DNA of 16,978 bases from NCBI GenBank assembly GCA_900555075.1, contig USJO01000024.1:1-16978 (forward strand). Reading direction: 5' to 3'. The position numbers and the translations under genes are program-made. Shown here one piece after another: positions 6,786 through 14,016 of the stretch. Each line of letters starts with the position of its first letter. Positions within the stretch are counted from its first letter, which is position 1. The DNA comes from an uncultured Clostridium sp. (lineage in GTDB: Bacteria > Bacillota > Clostridia > TANB77 > CAG-508). The notes under the pieces were generated by a model. The model had not been told where the DNA came from and ran no database searches. It saw only the letters and a list, made by a program, of their open reading frames with translations.

Positions 6786-7895
6786 ATGGAAAGATTAACG
6801 AAATTATCGAATCAAATTTTAACATATTCTATAAAAATAAAAGAAAATGAAAATTTGTTAATTGAACTATTTGGAACAGATGGTATTCCATTAGCGAAGA
6901 AACTAATTAGTCAAGCACATAAATTAAAAGTTAATGTTTTTTTCAATATAATAGAGTATGAAATTTTAGAAGAATTTTTAAAGAATGCTACAGAAGAAGA
7001 AATAAATATGTATGCATTATATGATTTGAATAGAATGAAAGAAATGGATGCTTATGTAGGAATTAGTGCAAAAAGAAAAGAAAATGAGTTTGAAAATGTT
7101 CCTATGGCAAAGATGGAATTATATAACACAGAATATATGTTACCAGTTCATTTGAAAGAAAGAGTAAAAAAGAAATGGTGCATACTAAGATATCCGAATA
7201 GTTTTTTCGCAGAAATGAATAAAATGAGTTTAGAGCAAGCAGAGAATTTTTATTTTAATGTTTGTAATTTAGATTATGAAAAAATGTCAAATTCAATGAA
7301 TAGATTGGTTGAGTTAATGAACAAAACGGATAAAGTTAGAATTATAGGACAAAATACAGATTTACTTTTTAGCATAAAGGGAATAAAAGCAGAAAAATAT
7401 ATAGGCAATTATAATTTGCCAGATGGTGAAGTTGCAACAGCCCCAGTAAAAACAAGTATAAATGGATGTATAACATATAATACACAAACAAAATACAATG
7501 GAAAAATTTTTAATAATATTAGATTTGAATTTGAAAACGGAAAAATTATAAAGGCAACTGCTAATGATACAACTGCTTTAAATGAAATATTAGATATAGA
7601 TGAAGGAGCAAGATATATTGGAGAATTTGCTATTGGGTTAAATCCGTATATAACAAAAGTAAATTCTGATGTATTATTTGATGAAAAAGTATGTGGCAGC
7701 TTTCATCTGACTCCTGGAAATGCTCTTCAGGAAAGTGATAATGGAAACAGATCCTCTATTCATTGGGATATTGTAAATATACAAACACCAGAATATGGTG
7801 GAGGAGAAATTTGGTTTGATGATGTATTAATAATGAAAGATGGAAAATTTGTACTAAGTGAATTAGAATGTTTAAATCCACAGAAAATAAAGTAG
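6786..7895 (+). CDS. M29-family aminopeptidase
   Basis: A metallo-aminopeptidase of the AmpS/PepS (thermophilic) family, which removes N-terminal residues from peptides using two metal ions in the cytoplasm. The 369-residue protein has PDGEV, GEFAIGLNPYI, LFDEKVCGSFHLTPGNA and SSIHWDIV. These contain the two Glu, the two His and the Asp that act as metal ligands in the family. ATG 6786 is chosen because AAAGGTGG (6773-6780) lies 5 nt upstream; a longer in-frame start at 6750 has no such site. It is the first cargo gene of the sigK element and is convergent with the XRE regulator. No link to element excision is evident, so it looks like passenger cargo. Confidence 0.9.
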   Translation: MERLTKLSNQILTYSIKIKENENLLIELFGTDGIPLAKKLISQAHKLKVNVFFNIIEYEILEEFLKNATEEEINMYALYDLNRMKEMDAYVGISAKRKENEFENVPMAKMELYNTEYMLPVHLKERVKKKWCILRYPNSFFAEMNKMSLEQAENFYFNVCNLDYEKMSNSMNRLVELMNKTDKVRIIGQNTDLLFSIKGIKAEKYIGNYNLPDGEVATAPVKTSINGCITYNTQTKYNGKIFNNIRFEFENGKIIKATANDTTALNEILDIDEGARYIGEFAIGLNPYITKVNSDVLFDEKVCGSFHLTPGNALQESDNGNRSSIHWDIVNIQTPEYGGGEIWFDDVLIMKDGKFVLSELECLNPQKIK

Positions 7896-7920
7896 AGTTC
7901 AAAATTGAACTCTACATTAT
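7892..7920. terminator. Bidirectional terminator between convergent genes
   Basis: A perfect 11-bp inverted repeat, GTAGAGTTCAA/TTGAACTCTAC (7892-7902 with 7905-7915), overlaps the stop codons of both the aminopeptidase and the XRE regulator. The tails are only moderately T-rich. Confidence 0.7.
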
Positions 7921-8643
7921 TTCTTGTGCAGAATCATAATAAAATTCATCATATAATTTTGAATCTAATATCCAAGCATTGTCATTTAAAATTTTTTGAA
8001 CTTCTGGTCTAGAAAGTTTTAATTTTTTAATATTGATTTTAGAAATTTCTAGTGGAAATGTTGAAATTAACCCTTTTTTTATAATTGGAAGATAATTAGG
8101 GGTTAAGCCAGTAACAAAACAGTTAAAAAAATCTGAAGTATTGCTTAAAGGCAAACTTATAATTATTTGCACTCTTTCTATTCCTAATTTGTGAGCACTT
8201 ACATTTTTAAAATTAATATATGCTATATTATCTAAAAATTCAAGTGAACCTTCATAATAATAAGCACAGCTTGCAATATCAGTTTTTACACCATTATAAA
8301 ATTGAGCTTGGAAAACATCAAAAGCATTATTATTTATCTTTATTATTGAAGATATTAACTTGTTGTCTGTAACATAATACAAATATAAAGTATCAGTATT
8401 AAAAGGATTTGAGAAGATAGTGTTTTCAGTATTTAATGGCAATATATCTGACAAATTGATGCCAAGAACATTGCATAATTCTAATGTTGTAATAAAATCT
8501 GGGATTATTTCACCTTTTTCATATTTAGAGATAGTTGCCTTACTTTTATAAATTTTATTGCCAACATCTTCTAAACTCAAATGTTTAATTTTCCTATAAT
8601 TCCTTAAGATTTCTCCAATATTAGTTTGATTAGTATTGTACAT
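7912..8643 (-). CDS. XRE-family transcriptional regulator (243 aa)
   Basis: The N-terminal domain at residues 10-70 is a classic Cro/CI helix-turn-helix: IGEILRNYRKIKHLSLEDVG, then SKATISKYEKGEIIPDF, then LELCNVLGINLSDILP. The remaining 170 residues show no recognised domain and may sense a signal. AGGTGAT precedes the ATG. The gene diverges from the three-gene operon that starts at 8864. An inverted repeat overlaps its own -35, which suggests autoregulation and control of the operon; this is inference. No ordinary CGG codon occurs in it. Confidence 0.82.
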   Translation of the reverse strand: MYNTNQTNIGEILRNYRKIKHLSLEDVGNKIYKSKATISKYEKGEIIPDFITTLELCNVLGINLSDILPLNTENTIFSNPFNTDTLYLYYVTDNKLISSIIKINNNAFDVFQAQFYNGVKTDIASCAYYYEGSLEFLDNIAYINFKNVSAHKLGIERVQIIISLPLSNTSDFFNCFVTGLTPNYLPIIKKGLISTFPLEISKINIKKLKLSRPEVQKILNDNAWILDSKLYDEFYYDSAQEIM

Positions 8644-8711
8644 AAAATCACCTATAAAATCAAAAGTTTCTTAAAAATATATTTTTTATTAAAAAAAGTC
8701 TATTTTGTAAA

Positions 8712-8740
8712 ATTATACCCAAAAACATAAAAAAAGTTAA
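8712..8740 (-). promoter_or_regulatory. Promoter of the XRE regulator
   Basis: On the minus strand, TTAACT (8740-8735) and TATAAT (8717-8712) are separated by 17 bp, about 70 nt upstream of the start codon. Confidence 0.58.
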
Positions 8741-8758
8741 CTCACACGAAACTTTTTT
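8730..8758. promoter_or_regulatory. Inverted repeat, candidate operator
   Basis: AAAAAAGT (8730-8737) and ACTTTTTT (8751-8758) form an 8-bp dyad centred between the two divergent promoters and covering the -35 of the regulator gene. It could be the binding site of the XRE protein. A/T tracts make chance repeats likely here. Confidence 0.35.
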
Positions 8759-8801
8759 CGAGAAACAACAACGCCAAAAGAGTGTAATGACTGGAAAAAT
8801 T

Positions 8802-8830
8802 TTGCAAAAGTATTGCCATTATGCTATAAT
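8802..8830 (+). promoter_or_regulatory. Promoter of the cargo operon
   Basis: TTGCAA (8802-8807), a 17-bp spacer, a TG extension at 8822-8823 and a perfect TATAAT (8825-8830). The start would lie about 27 nt before the ATG at 8864. Confidence 0.7.
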
Positions 8831-8863
8831 TTCAAAAGAAATTAATGAATAAGGAGAACTAAT

Positions 8864-9683
8864 ATGCTATATGAAATGAATAAAAAATCAGATGAAAAAG
8901 ATATAGCTAAATATGGAAAAGCTCAAGGAACAGTATTATTAAAAAAATTATTACCAGATATTAGTAGAACCAAAAACTTATTTATCATAGATAGCTATGA
9001 AGAATTTAAAAAGATAGAAGATAAACTTCCAGAAGTTTTTTCTCTAAGAGCAGATGCCAAAACAGGCGAGCAACCAACCTTACGGAGTTGAAGGGAGATT
9101 TGCAAGAAAAACAGATGTTGAAGAATATGTAAGGCGTGTAAAAGAGAAAAATCCAAATGGTGTTGTGGTATGTATAGATACAGAAGAAGGAACTCATGAA
9201 AAAATAAAAACAGATGGGGCATTTAATGTATATATGCAATTATATGATAAAGTATTTGTTGATTATCTTGGCAAAGGCTTTGATATGGGAGCAATTACAA
9301 AAGGAAAAGAAATACATGAATCTTGGGTAATAGATTGGAAGGATGTTTTATTTTTAAAGCCAAGTAATATTAATGAGCAACGAACTTTTTTGATTTCACA
9401 AGATGATTATTTGGAATCAGCAAGAAGAAGATTAGCACATTTATTAAATATTGGATATGAGCCTGAAGAAATTAAAGGTAAAATACCTAAAACATACACT
9501 CCAATGTCGCTAACGATTAAAGATATGTTAATTAATGATGTTATTGTTCCTTTATATTTTCAAAAGAATAAATTAAAAGTAGCTGGATTAAATTCATTTG
9601 GGGTTCAAGGTATGATAATAAATAAAGAGCTTTTTCCAATAGAAGTTAATAGAGAAGCAAGATTTTCAAAAAAAGGATTCTAG
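8864..9683 (+). CDS. Unknown cargo protein (272 aa), with +1 frameshift at CGG
   Basis: AAGGAG (8851-8856) precedes ATG 8864. The zero frame stops at 9091 after ADAKTGEQPTLRS. Skipping C9083 of the in-frame CGG (9083-9085) continues as GVEGRFARKTDVEEYVRRVK and runs to TAG 9681-9683, giving 272 residues. The joined text reads smoothly and the downstream half has no start with a Shine-Dalgarno of its own, so the two parts are one gene. I do not recognise the family. The stretch FSLRADAKTGEQ is faintly reminiscent of the Arg-Ser region of PEP-synthase-type ATP-binding domains, but this is weak. It is the first gene of an operon with NUDIX and RelA/SpoT-like genes, which suggests a role in nucleotide metabolism or signalling. 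Confidence 0.72.
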
Positions 9684-9737
9684 GATAAAAAAGATGAAAC
9701 AGAAAGATAAAATTTAAAAGCAAGGAGGAGATTGGTT

Positions 9738-10169
9738 GTGAAAATTATTGTTGGAGCAATTGTTATAAAAAACAATAAAATTTTAATGGTAAAAGAGGCA
9801 AAGAAAAATTGCTATGGAAAATGGGCATTCCCAGCAGGACATTTAGAAGAAAATGAAACAATATTTGAAGGTGTAGAAAGAGAAACCAAGGAAGAAACAG
9901 GATGTGATATTGAATTAAAACAGGTTTTCCCAATAATCACAAATGGTAAAAATATTATTATGATACATATTTTAGCTGATTTAGTTAATGACTCTATACA
10001 ATATAATAAAGATGAAATCATAGAAACTAAATGGATTGAATTAGAAGAATTAAAGAAAATGAAAGATGATGAATTAAGGAGTTATCCAGTTGTTGATTTT
10101 ATAGTACAAAATTTAGAAAAGAAAAAACTTTATGAACTTGATATGATTCAAAATTTAACAAATTTATAA
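9738..10169 (+). CDS. NUDIX hydrolase (143 aa)
   Basis: A complete NUDIX box is present: GHLEENETIFEGVERETKEE followed by TGC, matching G-x5-E-x7-R-E-U-x-E-E-x-G-U. Such enzymes cleave nucleoside diphosphates linked to another moiety (for example modified NTPs, ADP-ribose or Ap4A) with Mg2+; the substrate cannot be told from sequence. GTG 9738 is preferred because AAGGAGG (9723-9729) is 8 nt upstream; a TTG at 9732 would be only 2 nt away. It lies 54 nt after the unknown gene and 17 nt before the RelA/SpoT-like gene, so co-transcription is likely. Confidence 0.9.
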   Translation: MKIIVGAIVIKNNKILMVKEAKKNCYGKWAFPAGHLEENETIFEGVERETKEETGCDIELKQVFPIITNGKNIIMIHILADLVNDSIQYNKDEIIETKWIELEELKKMKDDELRSYPVVDFIVQNLEKKKLYELDMIQNLTNL

Positions 10170-10186
10170 AAAAAGGAGAAATTTTT

Positions 10187-11122
10187 ATGGCTAATAAGAT
10201 GAATTTAAATGTAGTTGCTGAAACAGATGAAGAAAAAAGAATAGAAGCATTTTTAAATTTATTGCATAAAAGTGAAGAAATAAAGAATTTTTTAAATTTA
10301 ATGGAAGAAGAAGCAAAAAAAAGAGATGTTTTTAAATTTAGATGCAGAGTGAAAAATGTTGATTCTGCAATTAGAACTCATCGAATTAACAAAAAAGGAC
10401 TTGATGAAGTTCGAGATTATGTCGGAATATCTTTTATTACAAAAGATGAAAAAAGTATATATCCTATAATTGAATTTTTAAAAACAAAGCTACTAAATGG
10501 AGATTATGTTGATTTTGTCGCAGAAGAAATGATATATTCACCATTAGTTTATACAAAGTGGGTGCCACCATTAGGTTATAATATCCTTGCAAAGGAAAAG
10601 CTTATTCCAAATGAAATGGAAGTTCCAATTGAAATAAGGGTTTGCTCAAAAGAGGCATATATATCAGAACAATCAGCATATTATTCAGTACAAAAAAATG
10701 ATACAACTAATTTGCCAATGGAAACAAAAAATAATTTAAGAAATTTAGTGCAACATATAACATATAAATTAGCATTGCTTAATACAAGGGAACTTTCTGA
10801 AGAAGAAAAGAAACAGCACGAAAATGAATTGATGGATATAATTGAAAAAAACAAAGAGTTTTTAGAAGAAAATAATCTATTAGTAAAAGATGCAGTGCTT
10901 GATTTTGGAAAATTGGTTTATAAATGTGAAAAGGATAAAGAAATATCTGAAATAAATTTGTCAAGTCAATATACAGAAAAAATAGATGATGAAATAAAAA
11001 ATACTTTTGAGAATTTCCTAGATGAAACAGAAGGAAAGTTAGTTAATAAAGTATATAAATCACTTGAAGAACTACTTAAATATAAATACAAAGATTTTAT
11101 AAATGCAATTAAAGATGAATAA
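10187..11122 (+). CDS. RelA/SpoT-fold nucleotide synthetase-like protein (311 aa)
   Basis: Residues 50-170 follow the RelA/SpoT synthetase pattern. RVKNVDSAIR is followed by DEVRDYVGISFI (Asp77 at the Mg-binding position), PPLGYNIL (like the NGYQS motif), VPIEIRV (Glu149 at the catalytic position) and SEQSAYYSVQK (like the AE.G.AAHW region). There is no obvious hydrolase domain, so it resembles a small alarmone synthetase or toxSAS-type protein. The C-terminal 140 residues are charged and helical, and unrecognised. The sequence diverges from housekeeping Rel, so the product may not be (p)ppGpp. AAAGGAG precedes the ATG. It is the third gene of the operon, after the NUDIX hydrolase, an enzyme type that could act on the product. 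Confidence 0.6.
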   Translation: MANKMNLNVVAETDEEKRIEAFLNLLHKSEEIKNFLNLMEEEAKKRDVFKFRCRVKNVDSAIRTHRINKKGLDEVRDYVGISFITKDEKSIYPIIEFLKTKLLNGDYVDFVAEEMIYSPLVYTKWVPPLGYNILAKEKLIPNEMEVPIEIRVCSKEAYISEQSAYYSVQKNDTTNLPMETKNNLRNLVQHITYKLALLNTRELSEEEKKQHENELMDIIEKNKEFLEENNLLVKDAVLDFGKLVYKCEKDKEISEINLSSQYTEKIDDEIKNTFENFLDETEGKLVNKVYKSLEELLKYKYKDFINAIKDE

Positions 11123-11146
11123 TTAGTATAATATAAAACCATAATA

Positions 11147-11188
11147 AAAAAAATTATTGTATTTTTAAAAACTACAATAAATTTTTTT
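11147..11188 (+). terminator. Terminator of the cargo operon
   Basis: TTATTGTA/TACAATAA (11154-11161 with 11173-11180), extended by an A-run on the left and seven Ts on the right around one bulged A. It ends the three-gene operon and could also act on the minus-strand XRE pseudogene that stops at 11187. Confidence 0.72.
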
Positions 11189-11423
11189 ACTTTTGTTCTA
11201 CATCATTAAACATTGGATCATCGAAAAACTCTTTTAAAGTAATATCAAAACCTTCACAAATATGAAGAAGAGTTTTCTAAATTAATATTTTTTTATCTCC
11301 TCGCATAAAAGAACTAAGTGTTGACATTGGAATACCAGTGCTTTTATATAAGCCCCATAAATTAGTTTTATTTAATTTAAGAAAATATTTAATTCGTTTC
11401 CTGATTGCATCTGCAAATAGCAT
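11187..11423 (-). pseudogene. Small XRE-type HTH gene broken by an in-frame TAG
   Basis: The frame begins MLFADAIRKRIKYFLKLNKT at ATG 11423, after a GGGAGG Shine-Dalgarno. It continues with a typical HTH (GIPMSTLSSFMRGDKK) and is cut by TAG at 11279-11277. The same frame then gives KTLLHICEGFDITLKEFF and runs to TAA at 11189-11187. The part beyond the stop is exactly how such short XRE proteins end, so this is one 78-codon gene with a nonsense codon. TAG is a normal stop elsewhere in the window (murG, sigK 5' half), so read-through is not favoured. The product would have repressed DNA targets within the element. Confidence 0.75.
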
Positions 11424-11470
11424 ATAATAGCCTCCCGATAAAAGTATAACAAGGATAAATGACAAAATAA

Positions 11471-11581
11471 TACGCTACAAGAGGAAAAGCAAATTATTAT
11501 GTTACAAGAGACACAGAAGGTATTTCTAGGGAGGAACTATGTGATTTTTACAATATAGGTAAGATATATAGAAAAGAATAG
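11471..11581 (+). pseudogene. Possible gene remnant (36 codons, no start)
   Basis: Between TAA 11468 and TAG 11579 the frame reads YATRGKANYYVTRDTEGISR and onward, protein-like in composition but with no start codon or Shine-Dalgarno. It may be the tail of a decayed phage-type gene. Family not recognised. Confidence 0.3.
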
Positions 11582-11608
11582 AAATTTAGAATTAATATTT
11601 ACAAAAAT

Positions 11609-11659
11609 ATGAATGATTTTAAAAAAATTAAGTTAATTGTCCAAGCTGTTAGTGAATAG
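11609..11659 (+). CDS. Very short ORF (16 aa) before the 54-aa gene
   Basis: MNDFKKIKLIVQAVSE, 22 nt before the next start. It lacks a convincing Shine-Dalgarno. It may be a leader peptide, a relic or chance. Confidence 0.15.
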   Translation: MNDFKKIKLIVQAVSE

Positions 11660-11681
11660 CTTTTGAATAGAGGGATGCTTT

Positions 11682-11846
11682 ATGAACTTAATTTTAAATT
11701 TCCCAAAAGATGAAAAAAATTTAAAAGAAGGAGTAGCAATATTCAAAGCAATACTTATAAGTAGAAGTATTGATAATTTAGAGGTAGAAGATAATAAAAA
11801 ACAAAAAATAAAGGAAAAATTAATAAAAGAATTAGAAAGAGCTTGA
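11682..11846 (+). CDS. Small helical protein (54 aa) upstream of the recombinase
   Basis: ATG 11682 follows AGAGGG. The product starts MNLILNFPKDEKNLKEGVAI and ends in a lysine- and glutamate-rich helix (KKQKIKEKLIKELERA). No family was recognised. It stands 72 nt upstream of the recombinase in the same direction, a position often held by small accessory proteins of site-specific recombinases. A role in controlling excision is conceivable but unproven. Confidence 0.5.
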   Translation: MNLILNFPKDEKNLKEGVAIFKAILISRSIDNLEVEDNKKQKIKEKLIKELERA

Positions 11847-11882
11847 ATGGAATAAAAAACAGAGTTAGAATACACAAAAAAT

Positions 11883-11904
11883 GGGTTGGTATTAAGACCG
11901 ACCC
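11883..11904. promoter_or_regulatory. GC-rich hairpin touching the recombinase Shine-Dalgarno
   Basis: GGGTTGGT (11883-11890) and ACCGACCC (11897-11904) pair over 8 bp with one G-T wobble and a 6-nt loop. The stem ends 1 nt before AAAAGGAG. On the minus strand it is followed by ATTTTTTG, so it could instead be a minus-strand terminator. Confidence 0.5.
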
Positions 11905-11918
11905 CAAAAGGAGAATTT

Positions 11919-13629
11919 ATGAAAATAGTTGCAGTTTATAGCAGAAAATCAAAGCAAACAGATAAGGGAGAATCAATCGAAACACAAATAAATCTATGCA
12001 GGGATTATATAAAAAGGATATTTCCAAGTGAAGAAATTAAAATACTTTTATATAATGAGGGCGAAGGGGTTTCAGGTGGTGATTCCGAAAGAAAGAAGTT
12101 TAATGAACTAATTAGAGATGCTAAAAATAAAAAATATAATGTACTAATATGTTATAGACTAGATAGGGTTACAAGAAGTGTTGCTGATTTTTCTGATTTA
12201 ATAGAAGAATTAAACGATAATAATATTAGCTTTATATCTGTTAAAGAACAATTTGATACTTCTACACCAATGGGAAGAGCTATGATGTATATTGCATCTG
12301 TTTTTGCGCAACTTGAAAGAGAAATTGGTGCAGAGAGAATAAAAGATAATATGAGGGAACTTGCAAAAACAGGCAGATGGCTTGGCGGGACTACACCTAC
12401 AGGATATGAATCAGTTGGATTTGAACTTTTAAATATTAAGGAAACAAATGAGAATAATGAGATTGAAAGAAAAACAAAAAAGGCTTTTATGCTTAAAGAA
12501 ATTAACGAAGAAATGATAATTATTAAAATTATATTTCAAAAATTTTTAGAACTAAAATCTTTAACTGCATTAGAAACTTTTGCGATTAATAATAATATAA
12601 AAACTAAAAACAAAAAAGAATTTACAAGGTTTACTTTAAAAACAATACTTACAAACCCTGTATATGCAATAAGTGATTTAGATATGTATGAGTATTTTTT
12701 AGAAAATGAAATTGAAGTGTTTTCAAGAAAAGACGAGTTTGATGGAATACATGGAATAATGGCATATAATAAAACATTACAAATTAAGCATAAAGCAAAC
12801 AAAAGAAATGATATGAATGAGTGGATTATAGCAGTTCGGAAAGCATAAAGGATTTATTACTGGCAAAGACTGGATTAATGTTCAAAAATTATTAAATATT
12901 AATAAAGTAAAAAGTTATAGAAAACCTCAAAAAAACACAGCATTACTTACAGGAATTATAAGATGCAGGGAATGTGGTTCAATTATGAGACCACGACTTC
13001 TTACAAACAGATTTGATGAAGAAGGAAAACAAAAATACATATACTCATGTACTTTAAAAGAAAGAAGTAGAGGAAAGAAATGTAAAGGAAAAAATATAGA
13101 TGGTAATAAATTAGACAAATTATTACTAGAAGAAATAAAAAAGTTAACTGCACCAAATGAAAAAATTTGCGAAGAGCTAAAGAAAATATCAAGCACAAAA
13201 ATAGATATAGTAAATAAAGATGATGAATACATAGAATTAAAAGCCAGATATGATAAAAATCAAAAGAGTTTAGATAATTTAATCCAAAGAATAAAATATG
13301 TTGATATAGAAATAATAGACGAAATAAATAAAGAGATTAAGAAGATAAAAAAAGAAAATGAAGAACTTGAAAAAAGATTAAGTGAATATAAAAGTCAAGA
13401 AAAAGTAAATCAATTAGAAATAGACGTATCTAAAATAGTTCTTGAAATAATAGAAAAATATTTTGAAGCATTTGAAACATTAGATATTGTAGAAAAGAAA
13501 AATTCACTTAGACTAATAATAGATAATGTAGTGGGAAATGGTGACACAGTAGAGATAAACCTATTATCACAAAGTTCTAATAATTTTTTTGATACTACTT
13601 TGTTGCCAATAGGTGAGTATAGAAAATGA
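11919..13629 (+). CDS. Large serine recombinase of the sigK element, with +1 frameshift at CGG
   Basis: A SpoIVCA-type site-specific recombinase expected to excise the element and rebuild sigK. The resolvase domain starts MKIVAVYSRKSKQTDKGESI with the nucleophile Ser11, followed by YRLDRVTRS and AQLEREIGAERI. Next come the recombinase domain, a zinc ribbon (Cys349, 352, 377, 388) and a coiled coil at about 430-490. The zero frame stops at 12848. Skipping C12837 of the in-frame CGG (12837-12839) restores the conserved AVGKHKGFITGKDWI and a 569-residue protein. ATG 11919 has AAAAGGAG 5 nt upstream; an earlier start at 11886 does not. The last codons lie in the attR core and the stop TGA 13627-13629 comes from sigK itself. 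Without the shift the protein would lack the zinc ribbon and coiled coil. Confidence 0.92.
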
Positions 13630-13981
13630 AATATTAATGTATCTAAGGAGTATAAAAAAATTAGGAGCAGAAGTATACTTAAACGAACCAATAGGTAAAG
13701 ATAAAGACAACAATGAAATATCCTTAATAGATATACTAGAAAATGATGAAAAAAATATAGAAGAAGAGATAGATTTCAAGTTAAAAATGAAGCAGATTTA
13801 TCAAAAAATCAAATCAGTACTTAAAACAAGGGAACAAATAATAATAGAATTACGATTTGGACTTGGCGGTAAAAAACCAAAAACACAAAACGAAGTTGCC
13901 CGAATTTTAGGCATCTCACGTTCATATGTTTCTAGAATAGAAACTAAGGCAATAAAACAATTAAGCGAAGAATTTAAGTAA
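13613..13981 (+). CDS. sigK: Sigma-K, C-terminal half (interrupted sigK)
   Basis: This is the 3' half of sigK, equivalent to spoIIIC of B. subtilis. Host sequence begins at 13627. From there, joined to 6376, the frame reads NEILMYLRSIKKLGAEVYLN, then IGKDKDNNEISLIDIL. Region 4 follows, TREQIIIELRFGLGG and TQNEVARILGISRSYVSRIE, the HTH that contacts the -35 element. The GTG at 13613 opens the frame but has no Shine-Dalgarno, so this is an exon-like fragment, not a separate gene. The joined protein has 230 residues, normal for sigma-K. It overlaps the recombinase end in another frame. Confidence 0.93.
   Translation: MSIENEILMYLRSIKKLGAEVYLNEPIGKDKDNNEISLIDILENDEKNIEEEIDFKLKMKQIYQKIKSVLKTREQIIIELRFGLGGKKPKTQNEVARILGISRSYVSRIETKAIKQLSEEFK
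13617..13626 (+). other. Right attachment core of the sigK element
   Basis: GTATAGAAAA, identical to the left core at 6367-6376. The element-side arm TTTGTTGCCA (13599-13608) is the reverse complement of the left-end arm at 6393-6402; together they form the symmetric attP in the excised circle. Confidence 0.88.
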
Positions 13982-14016
13982 GTATCACTTTTTATGACTT
14001 CACTTAAAAGCTGTAT

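Larger units (their letters stand above)
6377..13626. mobile_element. Skin-like sigK-intervening element, 7,250 bp
   Basis: A DNA segment inserted in sigK at the same codon region as the skin elements of B. subtilis and C. difficile. It is bounded by a 10-bp direct repeat and carries its own large serine recombinase next to the right end. Cargo: a hairpin-rich region, M29 aminopeptidase, XRE regulator, an operon of an unknown gene, NUDIX and RelA/SpoT-like genes, a broken XRE gene and small ORFs. In known systems, mother-cell excision rebuilds sigK during sporulation. The reconstructed circle junction has a dyad of two 27-bp half-sites (13599-13625 and 13626 plus 6377-6402) with 22 of 27 positions symmetric, as expected for attP. 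At 7.25 kb it is shorter than the well-studied skins that I know of (about 48 and 15 kb). Confidence 0.93.

Noticed and set aside
11277..11279. TAG reassigned to an amino acid
   Set aside because: murG, the sigK 5' half and the spo0E-like gene all end in TAG in the expected places.
2173..12839. The four frameshifts as random sequencing or assembly errors or pseudogenes
   Set aside because: Random indels would favour the many A/T homopolymers. All four instead fall at the same triplet, CGG, in otherwise healthy genes. A systematic base-calling artefact at this triplet cannot be fully excluded without reads, but many out-of-frame CGG triplets here cause no shift.
13597..13629. Programmed overlap of recombinase and sigK as normal gene overlap
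   Set aside because: The overlap is explained by the attachment core; sigK sequence simply supplies the stop codon.
14002..14008. Terminator after sigK
   Set aside because: TTTAAGT/ACTTAAA near 13973-14008 is only 7 bp of A/T-rich pairing with a long loop and no T-run.
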